A program made the translations under genes and the position numbers. A stretch of 49,896 nt of DNA from JANXYW01 sp964458665 (GTDB lineage Bacteria > Chloroflexota > Dehalococcoidia > DSTF01 > JACRBR01): the NCBI GenBank assembly GCA_964458665.1, contig CAYWOO010000244.1:1-49896 (forward strand), in the 5' to 3' direction. A model generated the notes under the pieces. It searched no databases. It was not told the DNA's origin and worked only from the letters and a program-made list of their open reading frames with translations. The first letter of the stretch is position 1. Each line of letters starts with the position of its first letter. This document shows, in pieces, positions 15,316-23,404 of this stretch.

Positions 15316-17352
15316 ATGACGGCAAGCACCATGATGAACGGAGCGATCAACGGCAAGATGCTCAACGTCCGCCTCAACTCGGGCACCGTTGAGACGGAAC
15401 AGATTCCTGAAGAGATGTACCGCAAGTATTTGGGCGGCTACGGCATCGGCTCGCGGCTCATGTTCGACCGCATCCCGGCAGGCGCAGACCCGCTGGGTCC
15501 CGACAACGTGCTTGGCCTCTTCCCGGGACTGCTCACCGGCACGCCGTTCTTCGGCATCCGCTACCAGGCCGTCGGCAAGTCGCCGAAGACCGGCGGCTGG
15601 GGCGACGCGAACGCGGGCGGCGATTTCGGCCCGTACATGAAGAACGCCGGCTGGGACGGCATCATGCTGTACGAGAAGTCCAGCAAGCCCGTCTATATCC
15701 ACATCGATGACGAGAAGGTGGAGATCAAGGACGCCAGCGACATCTGGGGCATGCAGGCCATCGATGTCGAGATGAAGCTCAAGGAGCGGCACGGCAAGAA
15801 GGCCAGCGTCGCGTGCATCGGCCCCGCCGGCGAGAAGATGTCGCTGATGGCGGGCATCTGCAACGAGCGCGGCCGCTTGGCCGCGCGCAGCGGTCTCGGC
15901 GCGGTCATGGGTTCGAAGAACGTGAAGGCGATCGTCGTCAACGCCTCGAAGAACATCATCGGCTCCAGCCCGGAGATCATGAAGCAGGTGCGCACGTCGC
16001 TCGACGAGTTCGCCAAGCCGATCACCAACTTCTTCCGCACCTATGGCACGACGGGCATCACCTTCCCGTCCGCGATGTCGGGCGATGCGCCGGTGAAGAA
16101 CTGGGGCGGCGTCGGTATGGTCGACTTCCCGCAGGCGAACGTGCTGACGGGCGACCAGTTCAACCTCCGCATGGACAAGAAGTACGCCTGCTGGCACTGC
16201 CCCGTGGCCTGTGGCGGCGAGTCGTATGCCTGGGACGAGCAGGAGAACCAGGCGAAGGTCCGCATCGCGAAGCGCGAAGGCGAGATCGCAACGCTGCGGT
16301 CTCAACTGGCGACCGCGGCCGATGACGCAAAGCAGCCGATCGAGGCGAACATCGCCAAGCTCGAGAACGGCAACAAGGCTGACGGCGCGATCAAGAACGA
16401 CGCGAAGTACCCGTACCCGCACCACACGCACCGCGCCGAGTACGAGACGACGACGGCGTTCGGCACAATGATGCTGAACAACGACCTCAACTCGCTGCAG
16501 TACGCGAACCACCTCTGCAACCAGTACGGCCTCGACACCATCGCTGCCGGTGCGACGCTGGCGTTCGCGACGGAGTGTTTCGAGAATGGACTGATCACGA
16601 AGGAAGACACGGACGGCATCGATCTGCGCTGGGGTAACACCGACGCCATCATGGCGGCGCTGCACAAGATCGGCACGAAGGACGGCGTTTTCGGTGAACT
16701 GTTCGGCGACGGGGTGAAGGCGGCGGCAGTCAAGATCGGTCCGAAGTCGCTGGAATTCGCGATGGAGATCGGCGGCGAAGAGCTGCCGATGCACGACCCC
16801 AAGCTCCAGCCGGAGTACTTCACCACGTACAAGCTCGATGCGACGCCGGGCCGTCACACCCAGTACGAGGCAGCGCCGCGGCCGCAATGGAACTTCACCA
16901 AGGCGCCGCAGGATCGCAAGCAGGCGACCGAGCGTGGCCAGCACCACAAGGACTCGTCGGAGTACATGCACGTCGTCAACGCGACCGGCATGTGCCAGTT
17001 CATCATGATGGGCGCGCCCAACAACCGCATCCCGGAGTGGATCAACACCGAGACCGGCTGGGACACCACGCACGAGGAGATGCGCGCCGCGGGCGAGCGC
17101 ATCGCAAACATGCGGATGGCGTTCAACATCCGTGAAGGCGACATCCCGACGCAGCGGCGCATCCCCGGCCGTGTCTGGGGTGCATCGCCGCTGGAGGCGG
17201 GCCCGCACAAGGACCTCCAGATGGACGTGAAGACGCTGGAGCAGGACTTCCTGGCCGCCTGCGACTGGGACGCCGCGACCGCAACGCCGAGCAAGAAGAA
17301 GCTCGAGTCGCTAGGCATCGGCGATATCGCGGAGGCCATCAACGCTCGCTAA
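15316..17352 (+). CDS. Aldehyde:ferredoxin oxidoreductase-family tungsto/molybdoenzyme
   Basis: A 678-residue AOR-family protein; members bind a bis-pyranopterin tungsten (or Mo) centre and one [4Fe-4S] cluster and oxidise aldehydes or related substrates with ferredoxin. N-terminal hallmarks YLGGYGIGSRLMFDRI, GLLTGTPFFG and GGWGDANAGGDFGPY are intact. The cluster Cys are C292-x2-C295-x3-C299 and C560. Between C299 and EYET (E375) lies about 50 extra residues, charged and helical (KREGEIATLRSQLATAADD), not present in the classical enzyme and accounting for its larger size. The start at 15316 has AAGGAG upstream. No ferredoxin subunit is adjacent. Cofactor synthesis genes moaA/moaC lie 8-10 kb upstream. 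Exact substrate unknown. Confidence 0.9.
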   Translation: MTASTMMNGAINGKMLNVRLNSGTVETEQIPEEMYRKYLGGYGIGSRLMFDRIPAGADPLGPDNVLGLFPGLLTGTPFFGIRYQAVGKSPKTGGWGDANAGGDFGPYMKNAGWDGIMLYEKSSKPVYIHIDDEKVEIKDASDIWGMQAIDVEMKLKERHGKKASVACIGPAGEKMSLMAGICNERGRLAARSGLGAVMGSKNVKAIVVNASKNIIGSSPEIMKQVRTSLDEFAKPITNFFRTYGTTGITFPSAMSGDAPVKNWGGVGMVDFPQANVLTGDQFNLRMDKKYACWHCPVACGGESYAWDEQENQAKVRIAKREGEIATLRSQLATAADDAKQPIEANIAKLENGNKADGAIKNDAKYPYPHHTHRAEYETTTAFGTMMLNNDLNSLQYANHLCNQYGLDTIAAGATLAFATECFENGLITKEDTDGIDLRWGNTDAIMAALHKIGTKDGVFGELFGDGVKAAAVKIGPKSLEFAMEIGGEELPMHDPKLQPEYFTTYKLDATPGRHTQYEAAPRPQWNFTKAPQDRKQATERGQHHKDSSEYMHVVNATGMCQFIMMGAPNNRIPEWINTETGWDTTHEEMRAAGERIANMRMAFNIREGDIPTQRRIPGRVWGASPLEAGPHKDLQMDVKTLEQDFLAACDWDAATATPSKKKLESLGIGDIAEAINAR

Positions 17353-17376
17353 GTTCGGCAGCTCGACGCGCACATG

Positions 17377-17412
17377 GAGCAGAGGCCTCGGAAACGGGGC
17401 CTCTGCTCTTTT
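17377..17412 (+). terminator. Rho-independent terminator of the AOR gene
   Basis: An 11-bp perfect stem GAGCAGAGGCC / GGCCTCTGCTC around a 10-nt loop, followed by TTTT, beginning 24 bp after the AOR stop codon. Confidence 0.9.
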
Positions 17413-17414
17413 CA

Positions 17415-17830
17415 ACACGGAGAGCACGGAGAGCGCGGAAGTCTCTAGCGATCTCTGATGATTTCCGTAGCGCGGGCTTTTCAACCCCGCGCGGTCGTCG
17501 TTCAAAGCAGATCGCACCAGCCACGCACCTCACCCCGGCCCTCCGCCCTCCACGACGTAGAGAGGAGAGCGTTTCGGACGGCCGCGAGCAATGGAGCGCG
17601 GGCGCCCCGCCCGTTACGTACTTCGCACGACGTCGCGGTGCGAGCCTCACCCCGGCCGTCGGCCACTCCTCTCCACAGCGTGGAGAGGGAAGCGTCACGA
17701 ACGGCCGCCAGCAATGGAGCGCGGGCGCCCCGCCCGCCACGCAGCGCGCACTCGGCCAGGATCGCGCACCAACCCCGTCCGCCCTCCTCTCCGCCGGGCA
17801 GAGAGGACCAGCGCGGAGCGCGGAGGTGAG
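17415..17830. repeat. Repeat-filled gap: families D, B and A
   Basis: 17413-17445 has CACGGAGAGCACGGAGAGCG (family D, reverse sense). 17468-17492 is a family B palindrome (GCGCGGGCTTTTCAACCCCGC). 17525-17616 and 17645-17740 are two copies of a roughly 120-bp block made of a family A unit, a CGGCCGC-AGCAATGGAGCGC segment and GGGCGCCCCGCCCG. 17780-17830 is a third, diverged family A unit. No gene is seen. Confidence 0.75.
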
Positions 17831-17831
17831 G

Positions 17832-19424
17832 TCACCGCGTCGCACCGACCTCGTACGCCTCGAACTCAGTGACGCCGTCGTGCGTGCCCACCACGGCGTG
17901 TCCCCCGGGATATCGATCCATCAGCGCCGGCAACAGGAATCGATACGTCCCGAGCAGCACGAATGTGACCGGACCGTGACGGTCGATCGCGATCGATGCG
18001 CGGGCGGTGCTGAATTCGTACGAGCGATCGCTGCCGTGGGCGTTGGGCGCCAGGAACTGGCGCACCTCCAGCCTGAACGGATGCCGGTCGCTATAGAAGT
18101 AGACGTATGTATCGTCAGGCAGCTTGCGCATGTACTCGCTGGCCGACGTGATCTCTGCGTGATAGGCCAACCGCACCAACTCCGACCGCCGCCACGCCGA
18201 GAAATAGTCTCGCACGGTGATCGCGCAGATGATGCCGACGATCGACATCACGGCGACCATCGCGGCCAGCCGCCACGATTCGCGCGACCGCCAAGCAGCT
18301 CGCCAGACCGCCGCCAGTGGCAGCGCTGCAAGAAACATCACGTACGGCGCGGCGCCCAGCGGCTCCCGCGTAATCGAACCGCGCTGCAACACGGCCGGCA
18401 GCGGGATGACAAGCAGGCAGCAGATCGCGACGATCATCATCGGATCGCGCCAGCGTCGCGCCGCCATCGCGACGCCGCCGGCCAGCAGCACCAGGGTCGG
18501 CCAGTCGAGCGCGGCGCGCTCGCCGCTGGCATCGATAGAGTCCTGTTCGCCCTGCCATGCGTACGCACCCAGAAACGTGCCTGCCTGTTCACCGATCAGC
18601 TTGAGCCTGCCGCCGACACCGGCATCCTCGTACTCCTGCGACTGCGTGACGCTGACGTCCGCATAGTTTCCGAAGTGCGACCAGTAGTACGAGTATGGCC
18701 GCGCGACGTACACGATCATCGGCAGCGCCACGACGAGCGCCGCCGCGAACAGAGCGAGCACGGAGCCACGCCACCAGCGCCACTCCGCGCCGCGATAGCG
18801 GACGAACGAGATGATCGCAACGGCGAGCGCAAACGCTGCCACCGCGATTGGATAGATGTTGTACGTGTAGACGCCGAGCCCCAGGATGACGCCTGACGCG
18901 ACGAACCAGGCGCGCCTGCGCGAATTCATGCCCAACGCGAGACAGAGCAGCGCCGCCAGCAGCACCGTGCCGTACGAGATCGACCAGTGCGCGACGCGGC
19001 TATACAGCAGGTGCCAGTACGAGATCGCGAGCAGCGCGGACGCGAAGAACGCCTCGTTGCGCGCGACGGCGACACGCACGAGCAGGTAAAGCAACGGTAT
19101 CGCCGCAAGTCCTACGAGTGCCAGCGGCAGCCGCAACGCGAAGGCCGTATCGCCCAGCAACCAGATCGATGGCAGCGTGAGGTACGAGTGCCCGGATGGC
19201 TGGCCGAGCGCGGCGTGCGTGTACACGCCGATCAGATGGCCATCCATGATCCTGTGTGCGTCCGTACCCAGCTGCGCTTCGTCCGGATTCAGCCCGTACG
19301 GAATATCACCGAGGCGCGCGAGCCGCAGCGCGCCGGCGACGGCCATAACGATCGAGATGAGCAGCGCATCGATCGCCCACGGATGGCGTTCGCAATACGC
19401 GCGGATGCCGCTCACCAGTCGCAT
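17832..19424 (-). CDS. Polytopic membrane glycosyltransferase (GT-C, PMT/ArnT-like)
   Basis: A 530-residue integral membrane protein with about 11 hydrophobic segments over residues 18-385 and a soluble C-terminal domain of about 120 residues. The first loop carries the acidic pair D48-E49 in GLNPDEAQLG, as in lipid-phosphate-sugar-dependent GT-C glycosyltransferases. It probably transfers a sugar from a polyprenyl carrier to an extracytoplasmic acceptor. The start at 19424 is chosen because ATG overlaps the preceding gene's stop as TAATG, a coupled arrangement; an earlier in-frame start at 19472 lies inside that gene. Acceptor unknown. Confidence 0.85.
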   Translation of the reverse strand: MRLVSGIRAYCERHPWAIDALLISIVMAVAGALRLARLGDIPYGLNPDEAQLGTDAHRIMDGHLIGVYTHAALGQPSGHSYLTLPSIWLLGDTAFALRLPLALVGLAAIPLLYLLVRVAVARNEAFFASALLAISYWHLLYSRVAHWSISYGTVLLAALLCLALGMNSRRRAWFVASGVILGLGVYTYNIYPIAVAAFALAVAIISFVRYRGAEWRWWRGSVLALFAAALVVALPMIVYVARPYSYYWSHFGNYADVSVTQSQEYEDAGVGGRLKLIGEQAGTFLGAYAWQGEQDSIDASGERAALDWPTLVLLAGGVAMAARRWRDPMMIVAICCLLVIPLPAVLQRGSITREPLGAAPYVMFLAALPLAAVWRAAWRSRESWRLAAMVAVMSIVGIICAITVRDYFSAWRRSELVRLAYHAEITSASEYMRKLPDDTYVYFYSDRHPFRLEVRQFLAPNAHGSDRSYEFSTARASIAIDRHGPVTFVLLGTYRFLLPALMDRYPGGHAVVGTHDGVTEFEAYEVGATR

Positions 19425-19855
19425 TACAGCTCGAACGTCATGCGGACGCGGGCGTTGCGAGCGGCCGCCCACGCCGCCATCCGCTGCAGATCGCCGAGCC
19501 GCGGCGCCAGATCGGGCGCATCCTCCGTCAATAGCGCGATGCGTTCGTCGCCGGACGCCAGCGCAGCCGTCACACCTTCCAGCGTCGCGAGCAGCGGCGC
19601 GGCGTCCTGCCAGACGCGGTCCAGTTCGACCTGGTCGGCTTCGACTTCGACGTCGCGGTCGGCGAACGTCGTCAGCGGCCCAAGATCGATCTTCATCTCG
19701 CCGCGCAGCAGCAGCGCCAGCTGCGAGAGCGGGTGCAGCGACCCGTAGCGGGTCGAGAACGCGAGCGAGAGAAAGTAGACGAGCACGTCGCCGGTCCCAC
19801 CCAACTCAACCGGGCAGGACTCAGCGGTGTCCGTCTCGAAATAGAAGCGAGGCAC
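19424..19855 (-). CDS. Conserved-looking hypothetical protein coupled to the glycosyltransferase
   Basis: A 143-residue protein from a GTG at 19855 (MPRFYFETDTAES). The N-terminal half resembles a small alpha/beta domain with an aliphatic-aromatic stretch (GDVLVYFLSLAFSTRYGSLH). The C-terminal half is helical and acidic, ending in RVRMTFEL. I do not recognise a family. Its TAA overlaps the ATG of the glycosyltransferase (TAATG). The GTG has no Shine-Dalgarno but TACCAT lies 5 nt upstream. The longer open frame upstream runs into the divergent promoter region and is discounted. Confidence 0.55.
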   Translation of the reverse strand: MPRFYFETDTAESCPVELGGTGDVLVYFLSLAFSTRYGSLHPLSQLALLLRGEMKIDLGPLTTFADRDVEVEADQVELDRVWQDAAPLLATLEGVTAALASGDERIALLTEDAPDLAPRLGDLQRMAAWAAARNARVRMTFEL

Positions 19856-20047
19856 GCCGTATGGTAACGGCTTCGCGTTCGAGATTGGGCGCGAGCCGCG
19901 GCGGCACGAGTAGCCGAAAACGGACAGCGCCAGCGCCGAATGGCACGTGAGAATAGGACGTTCGGACGGCCGATTCGGTGCCTCTGCTGGCTCCGCCAGT
20001 CGAGCATTGACGCGACGATCGAACTGCAAACGAAAGGGAGGAACACC

Positions 20048-21121
20048 ATGGCGAACATCGACCTGCTGAAGACAGAGTTGGGACGGCGGAAGTTCCTGGG
20101 ATTGACGGGTGGGCTGGCAGCCGCCGGCGCCGTCGTCGCATGCGGCCAGGGTGGCACGTACGATCCGCCGCTGGGCCCGCCGAAGGAGCAGCAGGCCGCC
20201 GCGACCCCGACCGCTGCGGCTGGCTCCAGCGATCACAGCGCGCCGCTACCCTCGGGAGGCGACAGGCCGAAGCCGAGCGGAAAACTGGCCACGGTGTACG
20301 ACGCGAGGTTGGCGCCTGTCGACCCGAACCCGAACAAGACGCTGGTGATCGAGGCGAAAGAAGCGACCATCGAGGTCGCTGGCGGCATCAAGATGGATGC
20401 GTGGTCGTTCGACGGCGTGGTGCCGGGCAAGGTTGTCCATCTGCGCCAAGGCGACAACGTCGACTTCACCCTGCGCAACACGTCAAAGATGGGCCATTCG
20501 ATCGACTTCCACGCTGCGCAGACGCCATGGAACACGAGCTACAAAACGATCGCACCAGGGGACGAAGTGCAGTTCAACTGGAAGGCCAACTATCCGGGCG
20601 TCTTCATGTACCACTGCGGCACGGGGCCCGTGCTCCAGCACATCAGCAACGGCATGTACGGCGCCGTGATCGTCGACCCAACAGAAGCATTCGAGCCCGC
20701 ACGCGAGTACGTGCTGGTGCAGAGCGAGTTCTACCTGAAGCAGGCGGCAAGCGGGAACTGGGAGGGTGACCTGCCGCGCATGCAGGCCGTGCAGCCCGAT
20801 TTCGTCGTCTTCAACGGCGCAGCGAACCAGTACCAGCAGGAGACGCTCGCGGCGACGCCCGGCGAGCGCATTCGTCTACATGTGATGAACGCCGGCCCGA
20901 CGCTGTTCTCCGCGTTCCACGTCATCGGCGCCATCTTCGACAAGGTGTACCAGGATGGCAACCCACAGAACGTGCTGCACGGCATGCAGACGTACACGAT
21001 CCCGCCCGGCGGCGGCGCAACGTTCGAACTCACGATCCCGGACGCGGGCAAGTACCCGTTCGTCACGCACAGCTTCGCCTACACGGGCCTTGGCGCCGTG
21101 GGCCTGATCGAGGTGAAGTAA
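20048..21121 (+). CDS. Two-domain multicopper protein resembling copper nitrite reductase (NirK-like)
   Basis: A 357-residue secreted two-cupredoxin protein. The N-terminus has a twin-arginine motif (R13-R14, GRRKFLG) and a lipobox-like VVAC with C32, so it may be a Tat-exported lipoprotein. Type 1 copper ligands are H150, C190, H198 and M203. Type 2 ligands by NirK analogy are H155 and H189 plus the second-domain H341. The NirK catalytic Asp and His correspond to D153 and H291. All key residues are therefore present. GGGAGG precedes the ATG at 20048. NirK reduces nitrite to NO in denitrification, but no other denitrification gene is present here; a different two-domain multicopper oxidase is possible. 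Confidence 0.83.
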   Translation: MANIDLLKTELGRRKFLGLTGGLAAAGAVVACGQGGTYDPPLGPPKEQQAAATPTAAAGSSDHSAPLPSGGDRPKPSGKLATVYDARLAPVDPNPNKTLVIEAKEATIEVAGGIKMDAWSFDGVVPGKVVHLRQGDNVDFTLRNTSKMGHSIDFHAAQTPWNTSYKTIAPGDEVQFNWKANYPGVFMYHCGTGPVLQHISNGMYGAVIVDPTEAFEPAREYVLVQSEFYLKQAASGNWEGDLPRMQAVQPDFVVFNGAANQYQQETLAATPGERIRLHVMNAGPTLFSAFHVIGAIFDKVYQDGNPQNVLHGMQTYTIPPGGGATFELTIPDAGKYPFVTHSFAYTGLGAVGLIEVK

Positions 21122-21200
21122 GCGCTACAGATCGCGGGGTTCCGCGTGGGAGGGGCGCTATACTGCCGCATCCCAACGATGCCTTCTGAAAGGAACCCTC

Positions 21201-22478
21201 GTGACCATTGCATGGCAGATCTCCGCGCTCGCCAACGGCCTGCGCGTCGTGACGACGCCGGTGCCGACAGCGCAGTCGGTGAGCGTCAACGTCTTCGTGG
21301 GCATCGGCTCGCGCGGCGAGCAACGCCGCACGAACGGGCTCTCGCACTACATGGAGCACATGTTGTTCAAGGGCACGCCGCGCCGCGCCGACGCTATCGT
21401 CATCGCCGAAGCGATCGAGGGCGCAGGTGGCGTGCTGAACGCCTACACGTCGAAGGAGCTGACCTGTTACTGGAACCAGGTGCCGTTCGACAAGCTGGCA
21501 CTGGCGATGGACGTGCTGGCCGACATGTACCGGAACTCGCTCCTCGCGCAGGAAGAGATCGACCGCGAACGGACCGTCGTGCAGCAGGAGATCCGCCGCG
21601 CATTCGACCAGCCGGGCGCGTGGGCGTCGGAGCTCCTTTCGCACGCAACCTTCGGCGATCAGCCGATCGGCTGGCCGATCGCCGGCACAATCCAGACCGT
21701 GGAGGCGATGCAGCGCGACGACTTCACACAGCACGTCGCGACCTACTACGTGCCGTCGAACACCGTGCTCAGCGTCGCGGGCAACACGACGCACGCGGAG
21801 GTGTTGCGTCTGGCCGAGGAACTCTTCGGCGACCTGCCGGCGGGCCACGCGCCGCCATCCGAAGCCGCACGCGCGCAGTTCGCGCCCGAGCGCGTCGTCG
21901 TCGAGAAGCGCGAGATCGCGCAGTGCAACATGGGCATCGCCCTGCACGCTCTGGCACGCAAGGATCCGGACCGCTATCCGCTGACGGTGCTGAATACGAT
22001 CCTCGGTCGCGGCATGAGTTCGCGGCTGTTCAAGGAAGTGCGCGAGCGCCGCGGCCTGGCGTATTCCGTTGGGTCCGGCGTCGGCCGCTACAGCGATGTC
22101 GGCACGATGAGCATCAGCGCGGGGGTGACGCTGGAACACCTGGAAGAGGCGACGCAGGTGATCCGCAACGAGCTATCCCGCATGCGCGATGAACCCGCCG
22201 GCGATCTGGAGATGACGAAAGCACGCGACTTCTCGACGGGCAACTTCCGCCTGGGGCTGGAATCGACGATGGCGCTGGCGCAGCGGGCGGGCGAATCGTT
22301 GCTGATGACCGGCGAGATCGAGCCAATCGAGGAAGTTGTGGCCTCCATTGCAGGCGTGACCGCCAGCGACGTGCAGCGGGTGGCACAGCGGTTGTTCACG
22401 CCTGGTGGCTTCGCGATGGCTGTCGTGGGCCCCGGCGGCGATGCCGAGCGGCTGACGGCTATTCTTGACGCCGCCTGA
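21201..22478 (+). CDS. M16 family zinc peptidase (processing-peptidase-like)
   Basis: A 425-residue peptidase of the PqqL/MPP-beta/YmxG type. The inverted zinc motif H49-x2-E52-H53 (HYMEHM) and the third ligand E130 at exactly the family spacing (HxxEHx76E) are present, so it should be active. Two M16 halves are seen, the second with the Arg/Tyr region RERRGLAYSVGSGVGRY. It starts with GTG at 21201 behind GAAAGGAACC. TATACT at 21158-21163 may be its -10 box. Likely cytoplasmic degradation or processing of peptides; the substrate is unknown. Confidence 0.92.
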   Translation: MTIAWQISALANGLRVVTTPVPTAQSVSVNVFVGIGSRGEQRRTNGLSHYMEHMLFKGTPRRADAIVIAEAIEGAGGVLNAYTSKELTCYWNQVPFDKLALAMDVLADMYRNSLLAQEEIDRERTVVQQEIRRAFDQPGAWASELLSHATFGDQPIGWPIAGTIQTVEAMQRDDFTQHVATYYVPSNTVLSVAGNTTHAEVLRLAEELFGDLPAGHAPPSEAARAQFAPERVVVEKREIAQCNMGIALHALARKDPDRYPLTVLNTILGRGMSSRLFKEVRERRGLAYSVGSGVGRYSDVGTMSISAGVTLEHLEEATQVIRNELSRMRDEPAGDLEMTKARDFSTGNFRLGLESTMALAQRAGESLLMTGEIEPIEEVVASIAGVTASDVQRVAQRLFTPGGFAMAVVGPGGDAERLTAILDAA

Positions 22479-22657
22479 TCGAGCCAGCTAGGACGCAACA
22501 CGCGCAGTCTGGCCGGCTGCCGATTTCGCAATCTCGTGTCCGTTGACCCGCCGCCCCGGCGAAAGCCATGCTTCAGACGAACAACGTTAACCCGCTGACG
22601 CCAATGGGCACGTTAGAGTGTATGGCCGGGTTCGGCCGAGAGAGTTCTGGAGGTGGC

Positions 22658-23404
22658 GTGGCGAAGGATGAAGTGCAGCCCGGGACGCCGTCGCGCAACG
22701 GGCGCGACCTGATTATCGATGCCCGCGACATCGCCAAGACCTACCGCACCGATGACGTGGAAGTGAAAGCGCTCCGCGGCGTCACGCTGCAAGTGCCCCG
22801 CGGCCAGATGGTCGCCATCATGGGCCCATCCGGCTGCGGTAAAACCACGCTGCTCAACTGCCTCAGCGGCCTCGATACCATCGATGGCGGCGTCATTCTG
22901 ATCAACAACGAGGACATCAACAAGCTCTCCGACAACAAGCGCACGGAGTTCCGCGCCAGGCAGATGGGCTTCGTCTTCCAGTTCTACAACCTCCTCCCCG
23001 TCCTCAGCGCCATCGAGAACGTCGAGCTGCCGCTGCTCGTGTCCGGCACGAAAGCCAAGGCGGCGCGCCTCCAGGCCGAAGCTTCACTCGATGTCGTCCA
23101 TCTGCGCGAGTGGGCCAAGCACAAACCGTCGCAGCTCTCCGGTGGCCAGCGCCAGCGCGTCACCATCGCCCGGGCCCTCGTCAACAACCCGGCAATCGTC
23201 TGGGGCGATGAGCCGACCGGCGACCTGGACACCGCCAACGCCGACGAGATCATGGCGCTCATCACCGACCTCAACCGCCAGCACAACCAGACGTTCGTCA
23301 TCGTCACGCACGCGCCCGAAGTCGCCGCAAAGTGCCACCGCATCGTCTTCATGAAGGACGGCGAGATCGTCCGTGAGGAAGTGCCACAGGTGCACGCGCA
23401 ATGA
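22658..23404 (+). CDS. ABC transporter ATP-binding protein (MacB/LolD type)
   Basis: A 248-residue ATPase of the LolCDE/MacB group. Walker A GPSGCGKTT (K62), Q-loop FQFYNLLP, signature LSGGQRQR, Walker B IVWGDEPTGDLD and the switch His in VTHAPE are all intact. The GTG start at 22658 is chosen for the strong GGAGGTGG before it; the in-frame ATG at 22568 lies in the leader. The stop overlaps the permease ATG (ATGA at 23401), so the pair forms one export machine. The group uses ATP hydrolysis mechanically to move lipids, lipoproteins, peptides or drugs at the membrane. Confidence 0.93.
   Translation: MAKDEVQPGTPSRNGRDLIIDARDIAKTYRTDDVEVKALRGVTLQVPRGQMVAIMGPSGCGKTTLLNCLSGLDTIDGGVILINNEDINKLSDNKRTEFRARQMGFVFQFYNLLPVLSAIENVELPLLVSGTKAKAARLQAEASLDVVHLREWAKHKPSQLSGGQRQRVTIARALVNNPAIVWGDEPTGDLDTANADEIMALITDLNRQHNQTFVIVTHAPEVAAKCHRIVFMKDGEIVREEVPQVHAQ

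Noticed and set aside
15271..17208. 645-codon minus-strand open frame opposite the AOR gene
   Set aside because: Antisense shadow of a gene with clear cluster and cofactor motifs; composition is Arg/Asp/Val-rich nonsense.
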